Shown here: piece by piece, positions 26,585 to 39,525 of the stretch
How the letters are laid out: each line of letters begins with the position of its first letter
How positions within the stretch are numbered: the first letter of the stretch is position 1
NCBI GenBank assembly: GCA_024305405.1
Contig: JAKNDB010000092.1
Location: forward strand, 3,193,501 to 3,257,500
Source of the DNA: Dirofilaria immitis
Lineage: Eukaryota > Nematoda > Chromadorea > Rhabditida > Onchocercidae
DNA length: 64,000 nucleotides
Direction: 5' to 3'
Program-made: the position numbers and the translations under genes
The notes under the pieces: generated by a model
What the model was told of the DNA's origin: nothing
Database searches by the model: none
The model's input: the letters and a program-made list of their open reading frames with translations, nothing else

Positions 26585-29315
26585 TTACAAAGGGATATTT
26601 TCTGTTGGAGCAGTACCCCACTGTATTTGCGATGATACTGTCGGTAGAGTCGTTAGTGCTTCTGGTGTTTGATACCTAAACACCGGTTGTGCTATCGGCT
26701 GTTGTATCGATACCTATAACAATAACCTACTTGAAAATTTTTGATTTTGCAAGTGAAAAGTGATTGGTACAACGAAGCAATCCCAATAGGAAATTAAAGA
26801 AAACATTATGCTAACCTACGAAGCTCATTGAATATCCTGAGTTTTCTACAAAGTGAAATGAAATATCATATCTCATCGAATATTTTATGTACATAACGTA
26901 AAGTTAATCAAATAAAACCTGGTAATGAACTTGCTGCACAGCTCGATCATACATTGATAATACATCTCTTATTGCAATGTCTACTTGTGCCAAAGCATTA
27001 TGCTGTCTGTCAATTTCTGCTAATCGTGCATCTATTAATGGAGCCTAAAGCACTTTTTAATATATATATATATACTTTTTTTTAATGTACTGTAATAAAG
27101 TAAACCAATAAATAGAACCGTCAAGCATGCATATGAATCCCAGAATTTCAATTTCATATTTTAAACCGTAGAGATTTCTCAAATCTCTACGGTTTAAGAA
27201 GTAGAGAAAAAGAAGGTTAATGAATAAGGAAATCAAAAATTACCTGAGCTAAACTTCGCTGTTCTAGATCGGCGAGTTCGGGTGGATCTGGTCTTTCTCC
27301 CGTAGGATCACAGTCTTCGAGTACATGGAGACATTCTTCCAACACTGTTTTATCAATTCTGGCTACAGAAACCTATAAGATAAACTTTAGTCAAGCATAT
27401 TTATATATTCCTTTGTCGATTATTTTGAATTTCTTGAAGGAAATAAGGATTTATTTTACAGGACATTTCACTTATGTCGTGAGATGAACCACAGTTATTT
27501 AAATAAAAATTACACCAAGATTAGTGGAAGAGCGAATACAATAAAAAGCTGCCTTTTAACTTATTACTCCAACTATGCTTATATAAAGACTCACAGCTAG
27601 AGAAAGTGTCTTTTCCTTGGCTGGTGGTTCGTTTTCTTGAAGCAATAAATTAGATGTCACAAAGCTTGCTGGAAACAGCCCTTCTCCACGATGGGATCTG
27701 CCTTTCCACCAATTTAAGTCACTGTCATCTGTGACAGTAATAATATCGCCCGCCGAAAATGTCAATTCGTTATCCTCTGCAGCTTCAAAATCGTATAGTG
27801 CTCTTACATCACGTCCTACTCTGAAATCCACGAAAAAACTGAATAGTCATAACTCCAATGAGAACTTTACCATGAATCATTACCCACAGTCCCTCGTGAT
27901 TACACCAGTAGTGTTATGCTTTTCTTACCAAAAGTAAAATGCCGAATCCTACACTTGCTGATTATGTTGCGATCTAATTTTTTTATATCCATAGAAGTTT
28001 ATTCTTTTTTATTATCAACGAGTTTTTAACAAAAAAGTATCGAAAACTTACTTTGGAGTAGACGAATGTGTACACGTTACTGATGGATAAACACAGGATG
28101 CATGGTCGTTCCGCACGGATGTCTCCTGTAGTGATTTGGCTATAGCTAGGACTAATGCTTCTTCTTCTTCTGTGCTTTGCACGGCATTCGGATCGGTGCT
28201 TAAAAACTGAAAACTTCATTATTCTAAAGTAATCGGAAAACTCAATTTAATGACTAAAAGTATTTACTTCGACAAGTTATACATAAGTAACTGAAATTTA
28301 ACGTTTCAAATCATTCATATTTATATTATTGGCAGCTGTAAACTGATAATTAAATAACATACACATGATTTGGATGAACTGTCTGTTTCAAATGAATATC
28401 CATCTGCGATAAGATTTTTATACAAAGTTTCAATCAAACCCAGTGACGCATCTTGTTTGCATTCATTTTCTGACCATTTTTTGATAATCGAACGTGTTTT
28501 TCACCAATCGATCGATTACTCTGAAAGTATTAAAAATTTTTGCAATGAAGTGCACGCAGCAGATTTAAACGATCCCCATAATAAAAACATAAATAACTTG
28601 TGTTCCTATAATTCATGAGTATTAGTATTTCTACTCTAATAAAAATATATTGTGTCTTATAAGCGAAAATAAAATTTAGCGAATCTAAGAGAGAATAAAA
28701 AAAGTAGTAGAAATACTAATACTCATGAGTATATCATTACCATGACAATGATCGATAATTTCACTGTCATTCTGTTTCATATCTAGAAGAATACTTTCAA
28801 CTAACATGTGTAGCTTTGAAACTTAATTCCTGCGAGAATTCCCATGAAGAAACTTCACGTCTGAATGCGACTCCACAGTTACTCCACAAGGAGTCAAGTA
28901 AAGACAACGCTAGCAAAACAACATGTGGATCACGATTATTTAGTCTCTTCTTTACCGATAGCAAACATAATTTGGCCCCTAAAATTTCTACTATTTACTC
29001 CATCTATATTCAATCCAGTAGAGATGTCGCTAAGAGAACAATATAAAGAACTAACTTATCAAAAAGTTTATAAGAAATTGTAATTAGGACTATATATTTG
29101 TGAGAGTTTAAGAACTTCGTTCTGTTCAGTCTAATGACTACTAAATAAATGAAAATTTCAAGCAAAGAACTTGAATAAAAACCTTTATTTTGATCAGCGA
29201 TTACTCGATCACATATATCAAGAATTAGTGTCCAGTTCTCGGTCGTACATGTTTCAGCAGTAACCTTCTCAACGGATTCATCATAAGGTGACGGTGTTTC
29301 GCCAAAAATTGGCAT
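26585..29315 (-). CDS. stam-1: STAM (ESCRT-0 subunit): VHS, UIM, SH3 and GAT-like helices
   Basis: STAM pairs with HRS on early endosomes, binds ubiquitinated cargo and starts multivesicular-body sorting (family knowledge). Minus-strand exons in order: 29183-29315, 28806-28978, 28363-28520, 28052-28206, 27595-27820, 27244-27372, 26919-27044, 26585-26713, about 409 residues. VHS domain: [42 protein letters not shown]-equivalent [32 protein letters not shown]3: [33 protein letters not shown]. Downstream helices ([35 protein letters not shown]) match the GAT/HRS-binding region. The tail is Gln/Pro-rich. A base is missing at the T5 run 28497-28501: one more T (coding A) gives [14 protein letters not shown], aligned to the VHS family, and makes the exon sum divisible by three. 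The start at 29315 matches the family N-terminus. Confidence 0.94.
27059..27074. repeat. short (TA)n run
   Basis: Simple TA repeat in a STAM intron. Confidence 0.9.
27161..27197. repeat. 17-bp perfect hairpin with 3-nt loop
   Basis: TTAAACCGTAGAGATTT at 27161-27177 is followed by the loop CTC and the exact reverse complement at 27181-27197. It lies in the STAM intron between the DPTGERPD exon and the IDARLAEID exon. Likely a snapback or foldback remnant. Confidence 0.9.
28613..28728. mobile_element. possible MITE: 23-bp perfect terminal inverted repeats
   Basis: Arms at 28613-28635 and 28706-28728 are exact reverse complements (core ATGAGTATTAGTATTTCTAC), separated by 70 bp of AT-rich DNA, inside a STAM intron. 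The size (116 bp), lack of coding capacity and intronic site fit a miniature inverted-repeat element. I could not identify a clear target-site duplication, so a plain palindrome is possible. Confidence 0.5.
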
Positions 29316-32300
29316 TGTAAGACCTAAACAAACTGATAATATATTTTTCGCGAAATTAATTATAAAATTATTATTGAGAAACAATGACAAAAAAGCCGAT
29401 CATTAAACAAATGGAGAGAACTGTGGAAAGAATACAATTGTATTATATGAATTATATTATCTAATTTCAGAAAAAATGCTGATGTAAATTATGAGGAATC
29501 CAAAGAAGCAATGATTGAATGACTTCCAAAATATCATTATTACAGAATACACAGAACTTCCGATAGAAGTGATTGATTTTGATCTGCCGGAAAATTTTTG
29601 TGAAAACTATCCGCACATGCTTTATGGAAGCAGCAGTAACATCGACCTATTATACTATTAATAACAAATAGAAAATTTGGATAACACAAACGAGTAATTG
29701 ACTAGTACCAAAACTTTAGAAGACTCAGTTTGATCGTTTTGATGTGTACAGAAATTCTTGAGATTCGGGCTTAACGATTACAAAACAAATGGTTCTGGAA
29801 AACTGCATTTGCAAGGTGAATATTTGCAAAATATTCGGCATATAACCTGACAACAGATAAAAAACAAGCAAATTCTTATTTAACGTAACCGAAGTAATAA
29901 ATACGCTTGGCAGTAGGACAACGAACAAAGTAACAGATCATGCTGATGAAAATCTGTTACGGAAAACCATTCGTTAGACAGATGTTATTTCGGAGTCACA
30001 AGAAATGCTGAATAAGTTCTATCGATTATTACGTAGTCTGGATATAACAAGAATTCAAAAGTCCATGAAGATTTTATTGAGATTCTGAAATACGATCTAA
30101 AAATATCTCTGAAGCTTCAGTCATATTGCATGAAATAGACATAAAACTCAACAAAACAAACATAAAAGCTATCTAAATTGAGAATAACTGCGACTACCTG
30201 GTATACTTATATGGAAGATTATCTCCTGTTATTCAGAGATAATCTAATATCGTCATCAATTTTACCCAAACCCAATAACAAGGTTTTTTTTATTTTGTTA
30301 TAACTTACAGCGTATTACAGTTCATTACCTACGTTACTTTTTGCAGTGTTGGACAATGCATTAATGGAATAGTCAGTTGCAGCTAAGTAAAATAATTTTT
30401 GCTAAAAATCATCGCAAAATGAATATGCAACCCCAAAAACCAGAAGACTACTGGTTTTGGAGTTACATTGTTCTCATGAATTCAGCACTTGGACTAATTC
30501 AAATTTCATCAGGATTTTTTAAATTATTTTAAATTAAGTTTCAGTGCTTTTATTTTGCTAACTGATTTCACTCTACTTATGCTCTCACTTCTACTATTCG
30601 ATAGGTTTTATCACTTAAAATTTTCCTTCTTCTTCTTTATTACCAGGATTTCTGCCAGATGATACTTCAACGCTAATTTTCTATATGCTTTTTTCTCATC
30701 AATACCATACACATATTCAGAAATCAATCACTTCCATGCACATAAACTGCGTAGTCTATAATTTGAAAGAACCAGTTATAAACCTCAGAGACCTGAAATT
30801 GTACTACGAGAAACCTGAACGATCCTCTGTGCTCTTGCAGCCACGATTTGTGGCTTCATACCTCCACTGAATTGAACCCCTCACTAGAATGAACAGCTGT
30901 GCCCAAATGGAATATACACCACAACGGAACCTATTTATAGACAAAGCCTACAAAACCTCCCTGCAAGCTGATGTCATCGGTTAAACTTCGAACAGTCACT
31001 GCTAGCAAAAATCGAACATCGACTGGAACAGACGATGAAGCTCTGCAAAAGGAGATGCACAGTTTAAAGTCGAAGAAGGAGCCCAGTTTGATGTGATTAT
31101 GAAATGCTTAGAAATCAAGATCAGGAACTCATTCAGGCCTAGAAGTATTAAGAAAAAAAATTATCGTTTCTTTAAGTCTCTTTCTCTCTCCCTCTTGCGC
31201 TTGATGAAAAAACGTTTATTCATTTATTAAAAGAAAAAATTACCGCACTATTTGCATATACCAGTATTTTTTATTAGAAGTAAACATGAACATATGAATT
31301 ATATAATAATGATATCACTTTTAGTAAATTATGTAAGTAGAGCAGACTAAACTAAATAAATTAATTTCTTATATTGTCTGCTTTCGTTTTAAATTTTCGA
31401 TAATCTAAAAATCTACGAAAATTCTATGCATTTAAAGAATAATTATATTTTATCGTATTTTCTCCCCGTCCCCGTCAATCTGCAAACCAGTTACTTATTG
31501 ATCCATTTTCTGAAGAGACGAAGTTGTTGATAGAATTTCATTAATTATTAATGTCCAAAAGGGATCACTGTTCAATAATAACTCACTTTAAAAATATAAA
31601 CTCAAGACGAATGTTTTTCGCACCATAAAAACATTGAATTTTAGTGCTACATGTAAGATCACCATTCTTTTGCATGGTAAGATCAATATTGCTTTGGCAA
31701 AAATAGTTATTTTCAAAAAAATTGATTGCATCAAAATTTGTAATATTAAATTTGTGCCAATTAGTTCGGCACTAGTTTTTTCCTTCCTCACTTTCTTTCA
31801 AATTTACAATTATTTAAGATTGCTATCATTTAAACTTGTTAGACATGTCTAAAATCCTTAAAATCGAAATTAACGCATGTATTTTAATCCTTCTTCCTAT
31901 ACTTCTTCCTATTCTTGGTTTACATCCTAAATTGCAAATTCAGAAAACAAAAATCTTTTTCATGTGTTTTATCAGATTCTTCCCAGCTTTCAGCATTAGC
32001 TATCATATGTAAGTAATGTCAGTAGATTCTGCTTCAATCGCCTTTACTTTAGCTGACAAAGAAATTCATAAATAGAAAAGTTATTTCCTATTTGCATCAT
32101 TGATATTCGTTATTTCATTTATGGATTTTCGAGGCTATTTCGGCCACTAAATTAAAAAAAAATAAGATCTGATTAGATTTCGATCTCATTTCTTCATTTA
32201 AATTTCCTAAAAATTCATTCACATTATGCTGCAAGTGTTGTTGTAAGCCGATAATGTAAATATGAAAATTTTACAGAAATTCAGCTTTACAGTTCATAAA

Positions 32301-33675
32301 TTTCTTCCTACACAACTGTTAAAAAGGAAGAAAAGGATTACCATTCTTTGACAATACTATGTACTTCTTATCGATTATGACCTTTTGATGCCATTGGCCA
32401 AAAATATACTTCAAGTTCTACAGAATGAAGGGACCGAATTAAGATTGTGTGGCATTAATGGAGAAGTTAGAGAGAAGAAAAAATGGAACGGATCCGAAAA
32501 TCAGCAAAGCAAAATTGGATGTGTAATAGACTGATGACATATTTGAGGTGTGCTACAGTTCTTAGTATTGCAGCGATTAGCTAAGAAATATCCAGCACGA
32601 TCATTCTGCATTTAAATATTTGGTTACAAAAAGAGCAAATTTGGAAAAGATCATCACCAAGGATAAAAATAAAAACTTGATTTAAAGAAAATGATTAAGA
32701 GAAGAAAGCGGAGGATAAATAACGCCATGAATAATCAAGGCAATGGACAAGCAGACAGGATTGATTTTCTCATCGACTGTTCCGCATATAGCTCACTGCT
32801 TGATATATCTCCATGAGCAAAAAGCAAATAATAAAATACCGTTTTGAGATTCTAACGATAGTGCAACGAACGTAGGCGGAGAGAGGTATTCTAGGACAAA
32901 TGACAGGTAATCCTAATGCCGGAACACCACGTTAAAGTTTTGCTCTGAAAAATCGTAGTAAAACATAGCTTTCCTTTTTTTGAAATATTATTTTACTACT
33001 ACCAGATTTAAACAAGATAATATCAAAAAAAATATTATTGAAGCTAGATTGAAACAAAAGAAAGCAATGATTTACAAACTGTGTCGTATATAAAAATATC
33101 TGTTGTTTTGGAGTGATTCCGATACACATTCATTTGTTTATCGCTTAAAGATATCAGCAGTATCCATCACGTTATCATAAGAAGCTCACCCTGCCAGAGA
33201 TTTAATTTCGTATTGAGCATATCATATTCTCTTTTCTAGCCCCCAACGAGATACAATGCCACGAAAGCTCCGTTCCAAACTAGCACAAAAACTCCGTCTT
33301 CCATCTAATAAACATCATCCGCGTAACCATAAAATACCTTACAATTGGTTCGGCCTTTTCTATCCACGGTGTGAAGTTTTTTCGGGATAGCGGAGTGGAA
33401 TGATTTGCGTTTGGAGGGTTTTTTTAGTACCGGAGTCTTCCGCTCTCATTCAGCACTATTATATTCCTTAGTTCGTATTATGTATTCGAACAACCATCGT
33501 AAGCAACCCAACCATATCTCTACTCTTTCGCTCGTAACTACAGATTATATCACGCACAAATTCCAAAATTTTTACTTTTGAAAGTAGGCATTATTCGTAT
33601 CTGAATTGATTTTCGTGAAACACCTTTCAGAATAGTGGTGAGGTGATTCGTTACTTGAACAATTTCAACTTAGAA
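29316..33675. other. intergenic region with a possible decayed element
   Basis: No intact gene. Between about 29470 and 31160 the base composition is less AT-rich and short coding-like fragments occur in changing frames (for example ELPIEVIDFDLPENFCENYP near 29550), suggesting an old degraded insertion; no family could be named. Near 33235-33450 another GC-richer patch precedes the BTB gene and may be its promoter or an untranslated exon. Confidence 0.3.
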
Positions 33676-36600
33676 ATGGGATTCGATGGGTAAGTTACGT
33701 GGTCGTTCGTATTTCGATATAATGAATTGGTGATGTCAAGATTAATAACGTAAAAGAGATTAGTTGCTATCCACTGTTAAAAATTTATCTGTCAATATAT
33801 ACTAAATTAATTGGTAAGATATCCGTCAATTAATCAATAATTCGATATTGTTGAACGGACAGTAAGGCATAGCTCGAGCTTGAGTTACTTGATCTGAATT
33901 TCATTTTTGCTTTGCATTTTATGTTTACTAGATCTTATTTTGAGCAAGTTTGTGTAGTGAAACCGACTAATGAAGAAAGTGAAGTTTTTGATGCGTGTAT
34001 ATTTATTCTGCGGTTGCAGATCATTAAGACCAAAACAACCTCGACCTTATACACAACCGCCATCATCAGCTGTAGGAACCGCATCAAACGGAAATCAAAC
34101 ATATAGCCGTGCAATCGTTCCATTAACTCACCGAACAGCAACATCTATGTCGGGATCAGCTGGAGTGAGTAGAACATACCTGAATAACAGTTCGTATGTG
34201 GCTACTGGAAATACGACGATGACTCATATAGTATCTTAAAAATTAATCATCTATTCTGCATAATTTCTTTTATTCCTAAAACCTCAAACTAATTTTCATC
34301 TCCCAAATAATGATCAATATTTTATTGCTGCTATTAGGCATTATTAGTATGGTGTTCACAGTGCAAGTCACTAACGGATATCAAAATGGTCATTAGTTAC
34401 TTGAATAGGACGAATATGCGCTAAAATGATTTGCAATATGTTTATTGAAATATTAAAGCAATTACATTGAAAATGGTTTATAAATTGACTTAAAATCTTT
34501 AGGCATCAGCTTCGATGCAAGTGGCGGATTCTATTCAACAATTGTCAATTCCGCCACCACCAACAAGTCGTCCACTGTCTGCTTATGATATGACAGCAGC
34601 TGAGGAACCGTCGAAAAAAATGGAACTTGAAATTGTCAAGGAAGTGATTAAAAAGAACCAGGATTGGCAGAGCGTGTTACTTCTCTTAAAGTCAGTGGCA
34701 TCGGTTTTGACGTTGATTTTGTGGTTGGTTCGACATTAAATACTGCAGTAAGTAGTAGTTTAGAATTTATGTTTTATTGTTAATTTTTTGGCGAATTTAA
34801 TTGTATTCAATTTTATTTTATAAGTACATATTGCTTTGTAGCAGCTTTTGTTAACTTTAAAATTAATAGATTTTTGATGTTATACTCAATTCCGCATAGA
34901 TATGTTTGCAAACAATTTGATACGGCGGATGAAAGATTCTTGAATTGAAGCTCTTGAACTTATTCCAATTTGTAAAAAATTTTAAAGATAGTGTTCGTTA
35001 CGGATGAAGGAAGCGAAAAAATCTTTTTATTCTTGAATAATGAACGTTAAAAAACGTTTTTTCAAATTCGGTTATTCAAAAAATTTTTAATGGTGTCAAA
35101 CATCTTATATCGCTACATTATTAGACTACCAGTATTTAATTGACATTTTTGAAAAGATCATTTGCGGATAAGTTATGATTTACTTTTATTTGAATTTAGT
35201 TAAGTTTTAAGTAACATCTTATTGTTCTTGATTTGTAGCCTTAAATTTATTTCTGTTTTTTGTCCTTCGTTATTACCTCTATCTATTTCAGCATTTCGAG
35301 GCACATCGTATTATAATGGCTGCCGGATCAAAAACACTTGAGAAAATGCTTTTTCTGAAGTTGAGTCTTCATCACCAATGCTCAAGAAACGAAAAGGATG
35401 TAAGTATAAATTAAGTAATAAAACCAGCTATATTATTTTTGCTTGTATTCTTACACTTTTGTTCTATATTTGCATCAAATCATGATGCTAAAAGTAATAT
35501 AAATAAATTCATTCTGATAATTTGCTGCCGTGTAGAGATTGTAATAGTGTGATGGGCCGAAAACCGTGACATGATGTTATATTTCAATTAGTGGTATTTA
35601 TAACAATTTTTATATGATGTTCGATTGTGGTGCAAAAATAATGAACATTTATTATCAATAACCGCTGAAATTTTGAATTGAAAATATGACAACTTTATAG
35701 CAGATCTGAATTGCCCAGTAGTTACAGTACACTTTTCTGATGTTGATCCTGTTGCTTTTCAAACAATTATTGATTATATTTATTCGGATTTCGATGAAAC
35801 TGCTATTAAAATTGCGGAATCAGCAGTTCTTAATACGCTTTATGCTGGTATGTCTTTATGAAACTTTCAATTCAGATAGATTAACCATCATCGCGATTTC
35901 TTTCAGTCATTGATTTTTATTGAGTGAATTGAAGTGCAATGTTATAGCGAAAAAATTCGAAATAGCAGCGTTAGAAAAGCATTGCGTTGAACTGCTTGGT
36001 GAATTGACACCGTCATTAGCTGTTGCACTTTTGGAGCAAGCGGTTAATTTTGGTTCAGAAGAATTACTGGATCGATGTCATCAAGTTATTGATGAACGAA
36101 GTGATGAAGCACTTTCATCGGATTGTAAGTTTATCAGACACTTTGTGGATCTACAAAATAGCTATGTAATGATTTTAAATCATAATTACTTTAAAGTTAT
36201 TCAAGATTATTTAACAATTCTCTTAAAATTAAAATGTTATAAATTGAGTCGTTAAGTTTAATGGTGTAATATCAAAATCAACTGCTAATTGGTGCTACTT
36301 ACTCTTTCTTTCTCTTTGCTTACCTCATTTGTCATATATTTTTAAAGATAATTGAATGACCGTTCATATTTTCAGCACTTACTTCTATCAGTATTGAGAC
36401 CTTAAAAAACTGGTTAAACGTTCAGAACTCTCTCCATCGGGAGAATTATCAGTTTTCAAAGCAGTATGTAATTGGGCTGAAGCGGTATATTTAATCTTCA
36501 CTTTATTTTTAGTGGCCACCATTTATTGTGGATAATTTGACTGTTATCCCGTAAAAGTTTTAAAAAGGACAAAGTAAAACCGATTTTTAAAGGAATGTAA

Positions 36601-37755
36601 ACGCCGTGGAATTGATGAAACACCAGAAAATAAGCGCCTCGTCGTTGGCGATGTTCTCAATGATGTACGATTCCCGACTATGACTGTTGATGAATTGGGT
36701 GAAGCAGGTGAAGAAATAGGAATATCGAATATTTAAAATGAAAGAATGGAAAAATGAATCGACTTGATATACATGAATTAAAGAATTAAGGGAACAATGA
36801 GAGAGAGAGATAGAATGAAAGAGGATGACAGATCAAATTTCGTGGTATAAAAATGCATGGTACAGTGTGGAATTTTTTACCAAGAGATTAGGCATGTGCT
36901 GAAGCCTTTGATTTTATCTTGAGTTAATTGAAATTTTTATTGTTTGCAGCAAATTCTGGTCTTTTGAGTGATCTGGAAATTGGTACTCTTTTCCGTTACG
37001 TAACATCCACAGTTCATATGGGCATTAATTTGCCTTATCCCACATATGGTAAGCGAAATTGTGAATGAAATAGAAATAATGTAAAGATTTTATTTTTGTT
37101 TCTGAGATGGATTTTCTTTAATTGCAGTGGAATAATGACGTTGATATAAATTTTGTGACAAAACATTAAATTTAAGAACGAAGGATTTTAAGCCGATCGC
37201 GGTATGTGGTGCGACGTTTTATGAATCTGAATAAGAACACATGCAAAAAGCAACGCAGTACAATTTGGTACTTTTTAAATTATTCTCCTGACATACTCTC
37301 TTTTGGAATAAATTATCATCATATTAAAATTCACAACTGCAATGATGAACAGTTGTAAATTGTTCTCAAACATGCAAAAAGAAGAATCTTTTGTGTTCTT
37401 ATTTTTTTGATCAGCATATATACATCCTACTATGTCAATTTTCTATTATATGTCCACTTAAATCCAAGTGTCATTCTTATACTGATGTTTTTCTTCATTT
37501 CTTCATTCTTTCTTCGTTAGTCTTGTTTTTTGAAGTACGATGTTATGGGATATATGCTGTATCTTCAATTTTAGAAATTATAATGTAATCGTGGTGCATG
37601 AGTTATTACCTCAAGCAGTTGAAATGTAAAAAATTGTTGAAACATTTTTGTGTCAATCTTAGAATAATATTTCTCGAGAAGCGGCGCAGAAATTATTTAT
37701 AATAATAATGATAATAATAATAATAATAATGATAATAATAATAAATAATAATAAC

Positions 37756-37804
<49 letters not shown>

Positions 37805-39525
37805 GTGCATGTAGTTATCGCCTTAAAGTGCTGAAAAGTGCTCGTTTTATAAAAAATTCAAGGTTCATTGTGAATCGCGAAATACTGGTGACAGCGCTTG
37901 GTATCTATGGCTTAGTACAGAATGAAACGAATGCTGAGGGCAGCGAATGGGAAACGACTGTTGATGTTGAGGTTTATATAAATAATATATATATATATAT
38001 AATATATAGCATTTCAATCAATCAGTTTATTTTATTATTATATTTATCATTGCACAATTTTTAACGATTCCTAAAAATACGCAGGATTAGTAGAATATCA
38101 GTAATGCATCTGCGTTTGCTGTTCTCATCTTTGCCGCTTTTAGATAGTTCAGACATTTGTTATCATAATTCTAATTTGGACTTAGGAAATGTTTTTCAGT
38201 AATCTCTGGTGTGCGTTAGTTAAAGTGTCACATTTTCTTATCTTCAGAGATCAAAGTTTATTAATTATATGAAATGCCTTCAATAATTTAAAACTGAAGA
38301 TTTTCAATTATTCGAGCTGTTTGCAAGATACCATCGTATACTTAAAAATCTCATATTGTGATGTCAATTGCTCTATTCCATTTTATATCATGTAATGAAT
38401 TGCTGTCAACAGCTGTGGGAATTTTTTGCAAGTTTCTAGAGAAGATATTTCGAAAGCAAGCTAACTGGGAACCATACGATTATTTTTGTACAGATTACAG
38501 TTACAATCTTTATTCTGTTTTGATTTTTAGAATTTTGCAATCAGTCATTGCAAGAGAACAGAATAGGATATGTAAAAATTCGATATGAAAGAATGAAAAC
38601 ATACAATTTTTGGAAATGTGTTGAATCAATTCTATTCTTTCATTTTTAAAGTTGATTTTTACAATTTTTGCTTCTACTGCACGTAGAAAAACCGATATCT
38701 ATGATTCTCATTCTTAACATTTAGAAATTTTCTTTAATTGCTCTCAAAATATGAATATTTTGGCAGATAGCCGCTTCTGGGCAAACAAAGGCAACTGACT
38801 TTACATCCTCAACGCTGAGAGGCACTTACGGTGATGGACGCGCGTTCATTGCACATTTTAAGAAACCTGCACGAATTGTTGCAAATGTACCGTATAGAGC
38901 AACGGTAACATTCAAGGTTTGTTCCTTTGACTTATATATTTAAAATACATCAAATTTTATATCTAAAATTAAATGGATTTATTTTTCGGGCTTATTTGAT
39001 ATTCGTTTGTTTTCATATGACTGATCTTGTTAAAATTACGTACAGTTCGCATTATTTAAATTAATATTAAAATATTTTTTTAGGAAGAAGTTGAAACATT
39101 TGCTGGAGGCAATGGTCAGGAAGATATCCTTGTTTACGTTGGATCCGGTGGTGTAGTTGAACAAAACTGTACCGGTACTACTCCAACAGTTGACCAGTCT
39201 TCTGTAGCAGTATTCGCCTTTCACAATGATGATCCAAATGGTATACGTCGAGGTATGACACGTGGTCCTGCTGTGTATACCGATGCTATCGGTACGATTC
39301 ATCTGTTGAGATAGACTGTATTCCTCTTATTTTGCAACTAGTATTTGAAAACTTATTTTTAGTGGGCTCAGCAACTGGCAAATTTACATTTCAGGAGGTT
39401 TTTACAATCGACCAGCTAGTAATGTTGCACCAGTATATTCCGAAGGATGTCTTTATGAAGGACAAATTCCAGAGATTCATTTCATGGCACCAATGGAAGT
39501 GAAAAAGGAAGCCTCAGATGTATGA
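33676..39525 (+). CDS. BTB-BACK-PHR domain protein (BTBD1/2/3/6-like)
   Basis: Family members are substrate adaptors of Cullin-3 ubiquitin ligases. Exons: 33676-33689, 34020-34164, 34503-34747, 35292-35399, 35701-35847, 35948-36124, 36376-36484, 36593-36707, 36950-37048, a PHR exon ending at 37971 (start unresolved), 38767-38916, 39084-39291, 39395-39525. The first 100 residues are low-complexity (Pro/Ser/Thr). BTB: FDVDFVVGS, HRIIMAAGSKTLEKMLF, VVTVHFSDVDPVAFQTIIDY, YIYSDF. BACK: LYAAKKFEIAALEKHC, LLDRCHQVIDERSDEAL, VFKAVCNWAEAECKRRG, LVVGDVLNDVRFPTMTVDE. PHR half: FIVNREILVTALGIYGL, GDGRAFIAHFKKPARIVANV, ending IPEIHFMAPMEVKKEASDV. Three one-base gaps interrupt it: around 34668-34673 (DWQ to ERV), T5 at 35350-35354 (needed for MLFSEVESSSPMLKKRK), A6 at 36404-36409 (needed for TLKKLVKRSELSPSG). 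Each is demanded by the flanking intron phases. Confidence 0.9.
37700..37803. repeat. (AAT)n microsatellite, about 100 bp
   Basis: Near-perfect AAT/ATA trinucleotide array just upstream of the PHR exon, in the intron of the BTB gene. It generates a spurious poly-Asn open frame continuous with the exon; the Asn run is not believed to be protein. Confidence 0.95.

Noticed and set aside
34665..34739. Hydrophobic tail (VLLLLKSVASVLTLILW) ending the 34.5-kb open frame, resembling a membrane anchor
   Set aside because: It arises after the one-base gap; the other frame gives the conserved BTB start FDVDFVVGS and the correct intron phase.
37708..38064. Open frame with a long poly-Asn stretch
   Set aside because: The Asn run is the translated AAT microsatellite in an intron; only the segment from about 37820 to 37971 is kept as a PHR exon.
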